Shown piece after piece: positions 1 through 6,949 of a stretch of DNA of 7,842 nucleotides. The translations under genes and the position numbers were made by a program. How positions within the stretch are numbered: position 1 is the first letter of the stretch; every line of letters begins with the position of its first letter. Source of the stretch: SZUA-217 sp964194555 (GTDB lineage Bacteria; Actinomycetota; Acidimicrobiia; Spongiisociales; ZC4RG35); contig CAXMMT010000047.1 in assembly GCA_964194555.1 (NCBI GenBank), forward strand, positions 1-7,842. Reading direction: 5' to 3'. The notes beneath the pieces are model-generated. The model was not told the origin of the DNA. It did no database searches and saw nothing but the letters and a program-made list of their open reading frames with translations.

Positions 1-863
1 CGACCCGAGCGACGGCCGAGTCGCTAATGCTGAACCATGCGCTCCCCTACTTCGAGGACCGCCCACTTGGTTCGGTGAGCAGGACCGACGTACAGGCGTT
101 CGTCGCCGAGTTGCAGTCGAAGGGGCTGGCACCATCCACGAGCCGACAGTGCTACCTCCTCGTGCGCGGCGTGTTCTCGTCAGCGGTCGAGTCCGACCTG
201 ATCGCGCGTTCCCCGTGCCGGGGGATACACCTTCCTCAAGCGGATCAGACCGAGATGCGGTTCCTGGATCAGGACGAGATCTCTGCCTTGATCGAGGCAG
301 TCGATCCTCACTATGCGGCGCTCGTGGGTACCGCGGCCTACACCGGAGCAAGATTCGGCGAGCTAGCAGGACTGCACGTGTCCCGGCTAGATCTTCTGCG
401 GGGAACTCTCACCGTTGCCCAGCAGCTCTCCGAGGTCAACGGCGAGATCAGCATCCGGGCACCAAAGACGGCGGCATCTCGACGCCAGATCGCACTCCCG
501 CGCGAGCTTGGCGAAACGCTCGCCGAACACTTGACCGCACACCCGCCGGTTGACGGCTACGTCTTCACCTCTCCGAGCGGCGCGCCGCTACGAAGAAACA
601 ACTTCCGAAGCCCCGTGTTCCTGCCAGCAGTGCGGGCCTCGGCGGGCGAACCGATGCGATTCCACGACCTCCGCCACAGCCATGTCGCTGCCCTCATAGC
701 CCAGGGGGAACACCCCAAGGTCATCCAGACCCGCCTCGGGCACTCCTCGATCAAGATCACCCTTGACCGGTATGGCCACCTCTTTGACGGCCTCGATGAG
801 GCAGCGGCGGAACGCCTCAACGATTCGAACTTGACATCACCGCCGACAGATCGGATGGTCTGA
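1..863 (+). CDS. Tyrosine recombinase / phage-type integrase, N-terminus cut by window edge
   Basis: This is a site-specific tyrosine recombinase that would catalyse integration or excision of a mobile element. The frame is open from base 3, so the ATG at 27 is probably internal: the protein already lies in its core-binding (SAM-like) domain there, and the arm-binding N-terminus, perhaps 60-100 residues, lies outside the window. Counting from that ATG, residues 1-70 form the helical core-binding domain (DVQAFVAELQSKGLAPST) and residues 80-260 the catalytic domain. The catalytic set is complete: Arg109 (TGARFGEL), Lys147, His213 and Arg216 (HDLRH), His239 (LGHSS) and Tyr249 (LDRYGHLF). It therefore looks active. 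It is convergent with the metabolic operon on its right and probably belongs to an element extending leftward. Its resemblance to actinobacterial integrases is recalled, not searched. Confidence 0.93.
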   Translation, partial: TRATAESLMLNHALPYFEDRPLGSVSRTDVQAFVAELQSKGLAPSTSRQCYLLVRGVFSSAVESDLIARSPCRGIHLPQADQTEMRFLDQDEISALIEAVDPHYAALVGTAAYTGARFGELAGLHVSRLDLLRGTLTVAQQLSEVNGEISIRAPKTAASRRQIALPRELGETLAEHLTAHPPVDGYVFTSPSGAPLRRNNFRSPVFLPAVRASAGEPMRFHDLRHSHVAALIAQGEHPKVIQTRLGHSSIKITLDRYGHLFDGLDEAAAERLNDSNLTSPPTDRMV

Positions 864-884
864 ACGATGTAGATGGAGACATCG

Positions 885-913
885 GATCTCGACCCTTCTT
901 AGTGAGATCTTTT
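885..913 (+). terminator. Weak hairpin plus T-run after the integrase
   Basis: GATCTC (885-890) pairs perfectly with GAGATC (904-909) across a 13-base loop and is followed by TTTT (910-913). It lies 22 bases after the integrase stop, where a terminator would be expected. The stem is only six pairs and the U-run is short, so it may be inefficient or coincidental. The rest of 864-1014 shows no gene and no tRNA. Confidence 0.3.
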
Positions 914-1014
914 GGTTTGTGTTCGTTCTCATGCGGGACGGGGATGTCTCACGGGCTCGATACGAAACAGGTCCTAGATCTTGGGCAGATCCAAGTGTTG
1001 ACTCACGCCTTTCT

Positions 1015-2673
1015 CTAGAGAGGGATCGTGGCCACGAGCCCCGTGTACCCGTCGACGGCGACGATATGTTCCGGGTCGCCAGGGAGGCTTACCCCGGACA
1101 CAGCCGGGATTCCGAGGGAGCGGGCCGACTCAAAGAGGTGGGCCGCTGAGCCTCCTGTCTCGGTCACCAGACCTGCCGCATCCCATAGCAAGGGTGCAAG
1201 GCCTGGTACCGCTTGGTCGGCAACGATCACGCTTCGTGAGACGAATGAAGCAGCATTTTCCGCGTTGTCGATCCTCGAATAGACCCCGGCGCCGATACCC
1301 GATGATGCTGGTGTACCTGCAAGGGAAGCTCCCAACGTCAGAACCACCGAGGCCACGAATGGTTCCCAGCGGTCGATCCCGGCCCTGGGAAAAGACGGCC
1401 GCCGACCTCGCTCGAGGAGGTCGGCGATTTCCTTGGCGGAGAGATACCACGCTTCATGAGCCTGGGTGACTACGCCAAGACGAACCAAGTCGCCCCGCAA
1501 GATCTGGACAAGAGATGTCAGCCTGGCAGCCGCATTTGGGTCTGGCGGCCTCAGATCGCGTAAACGCTCAAGAGCCTTGGAAGGATTCGACCCTCGCAGC
1601 CCAGACATACAAAGTCGCGCCGCGCGGATCGCATCGTTGGGCGGCAGTCCCCACACCTGTGACGTGAGCTCACCAGATAGCCTTTTCGCTTCGGCGATCG
1701 TGGCCTCGGGATGATCGTCTATGGAACGGTCCGCACGGGGAAGACCGGCCAGAGCCCAGGGCATGATGAGTTCCTCCCCGAGTCGCCCCGGCGCTCTCAT
1801 TACTGTCTGAACGATCCGTACAAGATCAGGATCGGCCTGCTTCGTGACCCGGATAGGCGTGGTGTTCGATGTTGGCGGAGTTGTCATGTCGAGTTGAAGG
1901 ATCCAGACACCCCCGTCGACAGCCCACTCGCATCGATTGAGCCCGAATAGCCTTTGTGCCGTGTGAAGTGAGGCTGCGACCACATCGAGGGAGGGGGTGC
2001 CGACCAGTTCGATCAGGTCGGACCCCGTCCACCCCATCTGCCGTTCTTCTGAAGAGAGATGTGCCCTGTGACCTGCAACCCAGCCCTGGAGAAGTGGTCC
2101 AGGTGAGCCTTCCACGCCATGGACGACCATATTCCCGTCCGAATCCAATTCCGCTACACCGCCGCTTTTGGGTCGGAGGGCCGACTGCACCAGAACTGGC
2201 ATTGGGAACGAACCGGGTTGGATCGAGGCTGCTCGTTGACGTTCGAGAGCATCAACTGAGAAAGCCGCGGCCCAGCAACCAGTTACTGCTTTGGGGAGAA
2301 AGGTTGGCGACACGTTCAGGTACGACGTGAATGCCCCTGCCCACTCTCCTGACCCTTCCAATGCAGTCGTGGAGCGAGCAACCAGGCTGGACCCGAGTTC
2401 GGTCCCTGCCGAGATCAGATCGGCAGCGAAAGTCACGGGTTCGCCTGTCACCGCGACGCGGGCTCCGCCTGATCCTCGAAGGGCCAATCCTTTGGCTCCG
2501 AGCCGCATGTGAGGCCATGAGGCCTGAGCTGAGACAACGAATCCAGGAAGTATGGGAAGACCAGCCTTGCGTCCACTCGCCAGGCGAGAGGCCTTGAACC
2601 CCACCCGGGTCGGGTCGAGGCTCTCGTCGTGATCGAGGTCGAGTATCAATCCAGCTAGTGGTCTGTCTTGCAC
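1015..2673 (-). CDS. Short PEP-synthase/rifampin-phosphotransferase-like PEP-utilising enzyme
   Basis: The 552-residue protein has the build of PEP synthase and its relatives. An N-terminal PPDK-type ATP-binding region covers residues 20-265: Lys27 in GFKASRLASGRKAGLPILPGF, Arg100 in ARSTTALEGSGEWAGAF, CEWAVDGG at 248-255 and a final ILQ at 258-260. A helical linker with an AWYLSAKEIADLL segment lies near 408-420, and a C-terminal phosphohistidine swivel domain at about 450-552 (TGGSAAHLFESARSLGIPAVSG). His512 is the expected phosphorylated residue. The family transfers a phosphate from ATP through this His to pyruvate or to a drug hydroxyl. It is shorter than PEP synthases (about 790) and Rph (about 870) and lacks a PEP/pyruvate TIM barrel. 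The usual Ser before the His is Ala, and the usual Q-x-R-P after the ATP domain is QLDM. The start is GTG; an in-frame stop at 2683-2685 excludes a longer form. It follows the M24 gene after 4 bases. The acceptor substrate is unknown. Confidence 0.85.
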   Translation of the reverse strand: MQDRPLAGLILDLDHDESLDPTRVGFKASRLASGRKAGLPILPGFVVSAQASWPHMRLGAKGLALRGSGGARVAVTGEPVTFAADLISAGTELGSSLVARSTTALEGSGEWAGAFTSYLNVSPTFLPKAVTGCWAAAFSVDALERQRAASIQPGSFPMPVLVQSALRPKSGGVAELDSDGNMVVHGVEGSPGPLLQGWVAGHRAHLSSEERQMGWTGSDLIELVGTPSLDVVAASLHTAQRLFGLNRCEWAVDGGVWILQLDMTTPPTSNTTPIRVTKQADPDLVRIVQTVMRAPGRLGEELIMPWALAGLPRADRSIDDHPEATIAEAKRLSGELTSQVWGLPPNDAIRAARLCMSGLRGSNPSKALERLRDLRPPDPNAAARLTSLVQILRGDLVRLGVVTQAHEAWYLSAKEIADLLERGRRPSFPRAGIDRWEPFVASVVLTLGASLAGTPASSGIGAGVYSRIDNAENAASFVSRSVIVADQAVPGLAPLLWDAAGLVTETGGSAAHLFESARSLGIPAVSGVSLPGDPEHIVAVDGYTGLVATIPL

Positions 2674-2677
2674 ATCA

Positions 2678-3916
2678 CTAGGTCACCGAAATGATTTCAT
2701 GCTGTTTGTAGGTGGTGACCATCTCGTAACCGGTGTCAGTGACATACAGCATCTCTTCGAGCCGAACTCCGTGATCGTGGAGCTTGCCATGCTGGGTCTC
2801 GAGAGCAAAGGTCATGCCTTTCTCTATCTCGACGGGATGGTCGAGTGACCAGATTCGTGAAATGACGGGCGGGTCATACTGAGCTAACCCAAGTCCGTGT
2901 CCCCAATTGTTGGCGGCAGCCTGGTCTTCCTCTTCGTAACCCCAAGCTTCCTTGGCCGACGGCCATTTGGCGGCTACATCGGCCGTGGTCACACCGGGTT
3001 TGACCGTCTCGATCGAGTCCCACAGCCACTTGTGCGCCGTGTCGTAGGTGTTTTGCATCTCGGCCGTCGGAGCGCCGCCTACACAATAAGTTCGGTAGCA
3101 ACACGACTTGTAGCCGTTCCAAGTCAGGGCGGCCAGGTCGATGATGACTAGTTCACCGGGACGGATCATTCGATCGGAGAAGTTGCGCCAGTTGGGCCAG
3201 GCGTTCGGGCCGGAGGACACGATTACATCTTCGACATCTTCCATTCCTGCAATCGAGTACAGCTTTTCGAATCCGAAGGCTGCGACCTCATTCTCGGTGA
3301 GACCAGGCTTGATGAAATTGGTGAGCTCATAGTGCACGTAGTCGCAAATGGCTCCGACAATCGAGAACGCTTTGATCTCATCTGGACTCTTTATTGCCCG
3401 AGCCTCCATCATTGCCGTCATCGCGTCAGTCCAGTTGATCTCTCGGTCCTCGAAGGCACGTATGAGGTTGATGTCGATGAAGTCGACCCCCAGCGGCTCA
3501 CCTTTGACTCCCGCATCCTCAAGGTCATTGAGTAGGGAGTTCATGAACTTGGCTACTTGTTGGTCCGCAGCGGGGCCAACTGCCCCTTTGATCCATGAAT
3601 AGGAATAGCGAATGTTCTCCTTGGGAATCCAGGGGTTGTGTTCGGCGAGATGAAAACCGATGTCGCCCTGTTCATAAACGATGGGAGCCTTTCCCCTCGG
3701 TAGAACCACGTAGCGAAGTCCAGGTTTCAGACGGTTCCATCCTGGCGTGAGGGTGGACGAGACGTAGCGCATGTTCTCGTCGTAGAACAACAACATGGCT
3801 CCGAGACCGTGTCTCTCCATGGCCTCGTGAGCTCGCTTTAGTCTCCAATCACGGACATTCGCCCAATTGATTCCCTCTTTCCAATCGGTGCTCAGACCGA
3901 AGAATGCCTCTCTCAC
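2678..3916 (-). CDS. M24 family (Xaa-Pro peptidase / creatinase / DddP fold) metallohydrolase with altered metal site
   Basis: The 412-residue protein has a creatinase-like N-domain (about 20-165) and a pita-bread catalytic domain (about 170-405). Canonical M24 enzymes bind two metals through Asp, Asp, His, Glu, Glu. Visible here are Asp260 (VIIDLAAL), His340 (NWGHGLGL), Glu373 (FALETQHG) and Glu387 (VRLEEMLYVT). The second Asp position, in GYxxD-x-T-R-T, reads GYKSCCYRT and is therefore Cys272. The loop between the first ligand and this position is one residue longer than in PepP and, from memory, matches the spacing in DMSP lyase DddP. Extra His380 and His382 lie before the last Glu. There is no signal peptide, so it should be cytoplasmic. 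The start is GTG with GGGAG eight bases upstream; an in-frame stop at 3920-3922 fixes the limit. It could be a peptidase, an ectoine-hydrolase-like amidohydrolase, a lyase or a divergent non-peptidase. Family is firm, function is not. Confidence 0.9.
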   Translation of the reverse strand: MREAFFGLSTDWKEGINWANVRDWRLKRAHEAMERHGLGAMLLFYDENMRYVSSTLTPGWNRLKPGLRYVVLPRGKAPIVYEQGDIGFHLAEHNPWIPKENIRYSYSWIKGAVGPAADQQVAKFMNSLLNDLEDAGVKGEPLGVDFIDINLIRAFEDREINWTDAMTAMMEARAIKSPDEIKAFSIVGAICDYVHYELTNFIKPGLTENEVAAFGFEKLYSIAGMEDVEDVIVSSGPNAWPNWRNFSDRMIRPGELVIIDLAALTWNGYKSCCYRTYCVGGAPTAEMQNTYDTAHKWLWDSIETVKPGVTTADVAAKWPSAKEAWGYEEEDQAAANNWGHGLGLAQYDPPVISRIWSLDHPVEIEKGMTFALETQHGKLHDHGVRLEEMLYVTDTGYEMVTTYKQHEIISVT

Positions 3917-3924
3917 AGGTCAAT

Positions 3925-3929
3925 CTCCC
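3925..3929 (-). promoter_or_regulatory. Ribosome binding site fixing the GTG start of the M24 gene
   Basis: On the minus strand GGGAG lies eight bases before the GTG at 3916. It sits in the 27-base gap after the upstream synthase gene, and an in-frame stop just upstream excludes an earlier start. Confidence 0.7.
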
Positions 3930-3943
3930 AGCTTATTGTTCTC

Positions 3944-5176
3944 TCATTCAACTCTTCCCGGCATGACGTCCCTAACGATATCGAGGAACTCTTCGTCGTC
4001 GAGGAGACCCCTCTTGGCCAACGATTTGCCTTTGACTTCGGCCAAGATCGCCTCCATCTCTTTGATTTCAGCGTCGTTAATGTCGTATTTGCCGAGCCAG
4101 AGCGCCACGGAGTCGAGTCCCGATCCCTTTCCCAGAACGATGGTTGGCTGGGGTTGTCCCACAAGTTCAGGACGATAGGGGAACGGTTCAAGGAGATCGT
4201 CCCCGGCGTTCTTGACCCAAGTGGCGATGATGCCGGACTCAACGTTGTACAACATGTCGCCAGTGACGGGACGGTTGCCGGGCTGGGCAACTCCAGACAA
4301 ATCGGCGACAAGCCGGGCGATATCAGTGAATCTCTCTGTTTTGATCCCTAGGTCGAGTCCGTACATGGTCAACAACGCAAGCACCGTTTCTTCGGTAGGT
4401 GCATTACCGGCGCGCTCACCGAGACCGCTCACTGTGGTGTGGATGACGGATGCGCCCTCAGTGACGGCTAGAGCCGTGTTGGCAACTCCCATGCCGAAGT
4501 CCATATGGAAGTGGGTTTCGAGGGGAACATCCAACCGCTCTCGAACTCGACGCGTGTAGTAGCGGATGGCATGAGGGGATGTGACGCCGAATGTGTCAAC
4601 TAGGGCAATGTTGTCGACATGGCCATCAGTGGCGACTGCCTCGAGGTCGTCGAGCAGTTCAGTCATCGAGGCTCTGGTGGCGTCGATGGGAAAGAAGGTC
4701 ACCTTGAGCCCGTTGTCATGGGCGTATTTGGTTGCCTCGATCGAGGCATCGATGGCCCGTTCGACCGGCCACTGATAGGCCTTCTCGATGAGATGATGGC
4801 TGGCCGGGACCTCCATGACGACCCCAGTCACACCAGAGTCGATTGCCAGCTCGACATCAGCCACCATGCAGCGACTGAAAGCGTAGATCTCGCATGGCAG
4901 GTCCGCTGCCACGATTCGATCAACAGCTTCCTTGTCAGCCGGAGAGACGGCGGGGAGACCAGCTTCGATCCTATGAATGCCAGCCTCGGCAAGTGCCTCG
5001 GCGATCCTCAGCTTGTCATCTGCGGAGAACTCGATCCCTGCCTGTTGTTCGCCATCACGGAGCGTCACATCGTGCACCTGGACGTTGTCCGGGATCTGGA
5101 ATTCTTCAGTGACCTCGGGTAAGTAGTTCCACGGACTGGAGAACCACTTGTCGCTTTTCCACTGCTCTGTGCCCAT
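3944..5176 (-). CDS. DRE-TIM metallolyase, homocitrate / 2-isopropylmalate synthase-like
   Basis: The 410-residue protein is a TIM barrel of the family that joins acetyl-CoA to 2-keto acids; relatives (HMG-CoA lyase, aldolases) run the reverse type of reaction. The signature HDVTLRDGEQQAG (35-47) supplies Arg40, Asp41 and Glu43. Metal-binding His222 and His224 lie in THFHMDFGMGVAN, followed by GLGERAGNAP (251-260). The region 303-363 (GDMLYNVESGIIATWV, IVLGKGSGLDSVALWL) resembles the subdomain after the barrel in homocitrate/isopropylmalate synthases. The LeuA regulatory C-domain is absent. Two oddities: HxHND is HFHMD, and the conserved SGIH is SGII, losing a His linked to catalysis in isopropylmalate synthases. 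The frame runs open to 5404, but I chose the ATG at 5176 because it has AGGAG eight bases upstream and the upstream extension would overlap the divergent gene and is not family-like. The substrate is unlikely to be standard leucine or lysine pathway; the exact reaction is unknown. Confidence 0.88.
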   Translation of the reverse strand: MGTEQWKSDKWFSSPWNYLPEVTEEFQIPDNVQVHDVTLRDGEQQAGIEFSADDKLRIAEALAEAGIHRIEAGLPAVSPADKEAVDRIVAADLPCEIYAFSRCMVADVELAIDSGVTGVVMEVPASHHLIEKAYQWPVERAIDASIEATKYAHDNGLKVTFFPIDATRASMTELLDDLEAVATDGHVDNIALVDTFGVTSPHAIRYYTRRVRERLDVPLETHFHMDFGMGVANTALAVTEGASVIHTTVSGLGERAGNAPTEETVLALLTMYGLDLGIKTERFTDIARLVADLSGVAQPGNRPVTGDMLYNVESGIIATWVKNAGDDLLEPFPYRPELVGQPQPTIVLGKGSGLDSVALWLGKYDINDAEIKEMEAILAEVKGKSLAKRGLLDDEEFLDIVRDVMPGRVE

Positions 5177-5184
5177 CTCTGCTG

Positions 5185-5189
5185 CTCCT
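5185..5189 (-). promoter_or_regulatory. Ribosome binding site deciding the synthase start
   Basis: Minus-strand AGGAG, eight bases before the ATG at 5176, supports this start over the much longer open frame beginning at 5404, which would run through the divergent control region and into the DctP gene on the other strand. Confidence 0.75.
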
Positions 5190-5197
5190 AACCCCGT

Positions 5198-5227
5198 TCG
5201 ACAGGACGATCCTGCATCATATACGAT
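5198..5227 (+). promoter_or_regulatory. Predicted promoter of the DctP-SDR-cupin-Ldh2 operon
   Basis: TCGACA (5198-5203) matches the -35 consensus at five of six bases. It is followed after 18 bases by TACGAT (5222-5227), which fits the TAnnnT -10 typical of actinobacterial housekeeping promoters. The predicted transcript would start about 34 bases before the ATG at 5268, whose ribosome site GGAG is at 5253-5256. This is pattern matching only. Confidence 0.4.
5202..5214. promoter_or_regulatory. Inverted repeat, candidate operator
   Basis: CAGGA (5202-5206) and TCCTG (5210-5214) form a perfect palindrome around CGA. It lies between the predicted -35 and -10 of the rightward operon and over the predicted start of the leftward transcript. 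A repressor bound there could silence both directions. Arms are only five bases, so chance is possible. Confidence 0.35.
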
Positions 5228-5246
5228 CCATACTCGATCCTCCCAA
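5216..5246 (-). promoter_or_regulatory. Predicted promoter of the leftward synthase-M24-PEP operon
   Basis: Read on the minus strand, TATGAT (5221-5216) is a good -10, one mismatch from TATAAT. A weak TTGGGA -35 (5246-5241) lies 19 bases upstream. Transcription would start near 5209, about 33 bases before the ATG at 5176. The poor -35 suggests an activator may be needed. Confidence 0.35.
5217..5238 (-). repeat. Two 11-bp phased direct repeats in the divergent control region
   Basis: On the minus strand ATCGAGTATGG (5238-5228) is directly followed by ATCGTATATGA (5227-5217); eight of eleven positions match (ATCG..TATG). The 11-base period puts both copies on one face of the helix. GGATCG recurs three times on this strand (5240-5235, 5229-5224, 5212-5207). 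The repeats overlap the -10 boxes of both predicted promoters, so they could be a regulator binding array. Confidence 0.35.
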
Positions 5247-5267
5247 ACCACCGGAGCACACTGACAA

Positions 5268-6188
5268 ATGAGACCACGAATCTTATGGATCGGAGGGTAT
5301 GGCCCCGAAAAGAGTGCCCATGGCGTAGGTCTGGCCGCGTTCCGGCGTGTAGTTGAAACCGAGAGCGATGGTGAATTTGAAGTCAAGATCAATTGGAACA
5401 TCATGGACGAGGGACGGCCAAATACAGACTTGTTGAAGCTTGTCGAAGCCGGCGATATGTTTCTTTGCTACTTCTCGTCGAGCTATCTCGGTGGGCGTGT
5501 CCCCGAGCTCAACATTCTGGAGACACCATTCCTTTTTGAAACTCTCGAAGCAGCGCACCAGGCGCTCGACGGGTCGCTCGGGGAGACCCTGAGGCAAGCG
5601 GTCCGCACCTTGACCGGGTTCGAGCTGCTCGGATTCTGGGACAACGGATTCCGACATTTCACCAACCGACTGCGCACGGTCCATTCCCCCAAAGATTGTG
5701 AGGGCATGAGCGTCCGCATGCAACCGAACCCCATTCACGAGGAGCTCATCCGATCCTGGGGCGGCATTCCTGTGGCGGTTGAGCTCAGCCATGCCATACG
5801 TCTGATAGCCCGTCTCGAAGTCGACGCCCAGGAAAATCCGCTCGCCAATACAGTCGCCTACGGGGTCGACCAGGTTCATTCATATGTCACGATGACCGGG
5901 CATCTGTATGGAGCACGAGGTCTATTTGCTCATGGCCCCACCTTCGAGTCTCTCCCGCCCCAGCTTCGACAGGTGATCGAGGGGGCGGTCCGAGTAGCGA
6001 TCAACGAGCAACGGAACTCGGCACGCGATCTGGAGACCAGCCTCCGTGCCAGGATGGCATCGGCAGGGACCGAGTTCGTCGACCTCACAGAATCCGAACG
6101 AAACGTATTTGTCGAAGCGTCGTCACCGGCGATCGCGCTGGCCCACCAGAACGTCCCCGAAGAGTTGTTCGATTTGGCTCGATCATGA
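5268..6188 (+). CDS. DctP-type TRAP solute-binding protein without signal peptide
   Basis: The 306-residue protein is a DctP-family ligand-binding protein, the class that normally captures organic acids in the periplasm for TRAP transporters. Family hallmarks are present: LKLVEAGDMFLCYFSSSYL (56-74), FWDNGFRHFTNRLRTVHSPKD (123-143), GMSVRMQP (146-153) with Arg150 at the position that usually salt-bridges the ligand carboxylate, and LEVDAQENPLAN (183-194). The ligand is therefore probably a carboxylate. It lacks an export signal: it starts MRPRILWIGG directly at the first mature beta strand, and a stop at 5262-5264 rules out an in-frame extension. No DctQ or DctM membrane genes follow. It may be a cytoplasmic ligand-binding or sensing protein, or the domain may be repurposed. 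It is first in the rightward operon; GGAG lies 11 bases before the ATG, and its stop overlaps the next start (ATGA). Confidence 0.88.
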   Translation: MRPRILWIGGYGPEKSAHGVGLAAFRRVVETESDGEFEVKINWNIMDEGRPNTDLLKLVEAGDMFLCYFSSSYLGGRVPELNILETPFLFETLEAAHQALDGSLGETLRQAVRTLTGFELLGFWDNGFRHFTNRLRTVHSPKDCEGMSVRMQPNPIHEELIRSWGGIPVAVELSHAIRLIARLEVDAQENPLANTVAYGVDQVHSYVTMTGHLYGARGLFAHGPTFESLPPQLRQVIEGAVRVAINEQRNSARDLETSLRARMASAGTEFVDLTESERNVFVEASSPAIALAHQNVPEELFDLARS

Positions 6189-6931
6189 GAAAAGGGCTTC
6201 GCCATCGGGTCGTTGTCGTTACCGGTGCCGCGATGGGTATCGGACGTGCGACGGCACTCGCCTTCGGCGAAGAGGGGGACTTCGTGTATGCCCTCGACAT
6301 CGACTCGGAGAAAGGGTCTGAGGTGGCCGCTCTCAACGAGCACGCCAGATTCGTTCGTTGCGATGTCACTTCCTCCGAGGAAGTTCGGGACGCGATAGGG
6401 CAGATTGGTGAGGAATCGGGGCATATCGACGTGTTGGTCAACAACGCCGGGGGTTTTCCGTCACAGCGCAGTATGGAAGAGACTTCGCTTGATGAGTGGC
6501 GTCAGATCGTCGATCTCAACCTCACCTCGGTGTTCCTCGTGACCCAGGCTGCCCTTCCGTTGATCCGTCAATCTGGGGAGGGGCGGATCATCAACATCGG
6601 GTCTCTTGCGGGACAGCTCGCCACCCACCGCACTGCCCCGCCCTACGCAGCAGCGAAAGCCGGCGTACACGGTCTCACTCGTGTCATGGCGGCGGAACTG
6701 GCGCGGGATGGCATCACGGTCAATGCACTGGCGCCGTCTGCGGTGATGACTGAGCGTATTGAGAGACTGCGTAATGAGAAAGAGCGGCAAGCTACGGCGG
6801 CCACCATCCCGCTGGGCCGGTACCAAAGCCCTCCCGAGGTGGCCGAGTGGATCCTGTTTCTTGCATCTCCGGAGGCCGGATTCATGACCGGACAGACCGT
6901 TTCGGTAAACGGCGGTAGGTTCATGACATGA
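6185..6931 (+). CDS. Short-chain dehydrogenase/reductase (classical SDR, FabG-like)
   Basis: The 248-residue protein is a classical SDR with a complete motif set. The nucleotide-binding TGAAMGIG covers 13-20, followed by CDV at 59-61 and NNAG at 86-89. Catalytic residues are Asn112, Ser140 (NIGSLAG), Tyr154 and Lys158 (YAAAK). The C-terminal NGG motif lies at 242-244. Asp38 at the end of the second beta strand (ALDID) favours NAD(H) over NADP(H), so it more likely acts as a catabolic alcohol dehydrogenase than as a fatty-acid-synthesis FabG. The ATG at 6185 overlaps the DctP stop by four bases (ATGA). No clear ribosome site is seen, so translation is probably coupled. The alcohol oxidised is unknown; context suggests a hydroxy-acid or an alcohol precursor. 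Confidence 0.93.
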   Translation: MRKGLRHRVVVVTGAAMGIGRATALAFGEEGDFVYALDIDSEKGSEVAALNEHARFVRCDVTSSEEVRDAIGQIGEESGHIDVLVNNAGGFPSQRSMEETSLDEWRQIVDLNLTSVFLVTQAALPLIRQSGEGRIINIGSLAGQLATHRTAPPYAAAKAGVHGLTRVMAAELARDGITVNALAPSAVMTERIERLRNEKERQATAATIPLGRYQSPPEVAEWILFLASPEAGFMTGQTVSVNGGRFMT

Positions 6932-6938
6932 GAGCAGT

Positions 6939-6942
6939 GAGG
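6939..6942 (+). promoter_or_regulatory. Ribosome binding site supporting a TTG start for the cupin gene
   Basis: GAGG lies seven bases before the TTG at 6950. An in-frame stop at 6938-6940 excludes any earlier start. The next in-frame ATG (codon 36) would delete the first beta strands of the cupin barrel. Confidence 0.65.
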
Positions 6943-6949
6943 TGTTGAC

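Noticed and set aside
977..995. Small inverted repeats (CTTGG/CCAAG and GATCT/AGATC) as terminator of the leftward operon
   Set aside because: The two short stems compete with each other and no T-run follows on the minus strand, so a rho-independent terminator is not supported.
2678..3916. Naming the M24 gene dddP (DMSP lyase) or doeA (ectoine hydrolase)
   Set aside because: Loop spacing resembles DddP, but the metal Asp is replaced and overall identity cannot be judged here; only the family is safe.
5177..5404. 76-residue N-terminal extension of the DRE-TIM synthase starting at 5404
   Set aside because: It would overlap the divergent DctP gene and the control region, shows no family similarity, and the ATG at 5176 has a good ribosome site.
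5283..5879. Minus-strand open frame of 198 codons inside the DctP gene
   Set aside because: It is antisense to a gene with clear DctP motifs and has no recognisable domain or good start context.
6185..6931. Calling the SDR fabG
   Set aside because: The motifs are generic to classical SDRs, and Asp38 points to NAD(H); the context is not fatty-acid synthesis.
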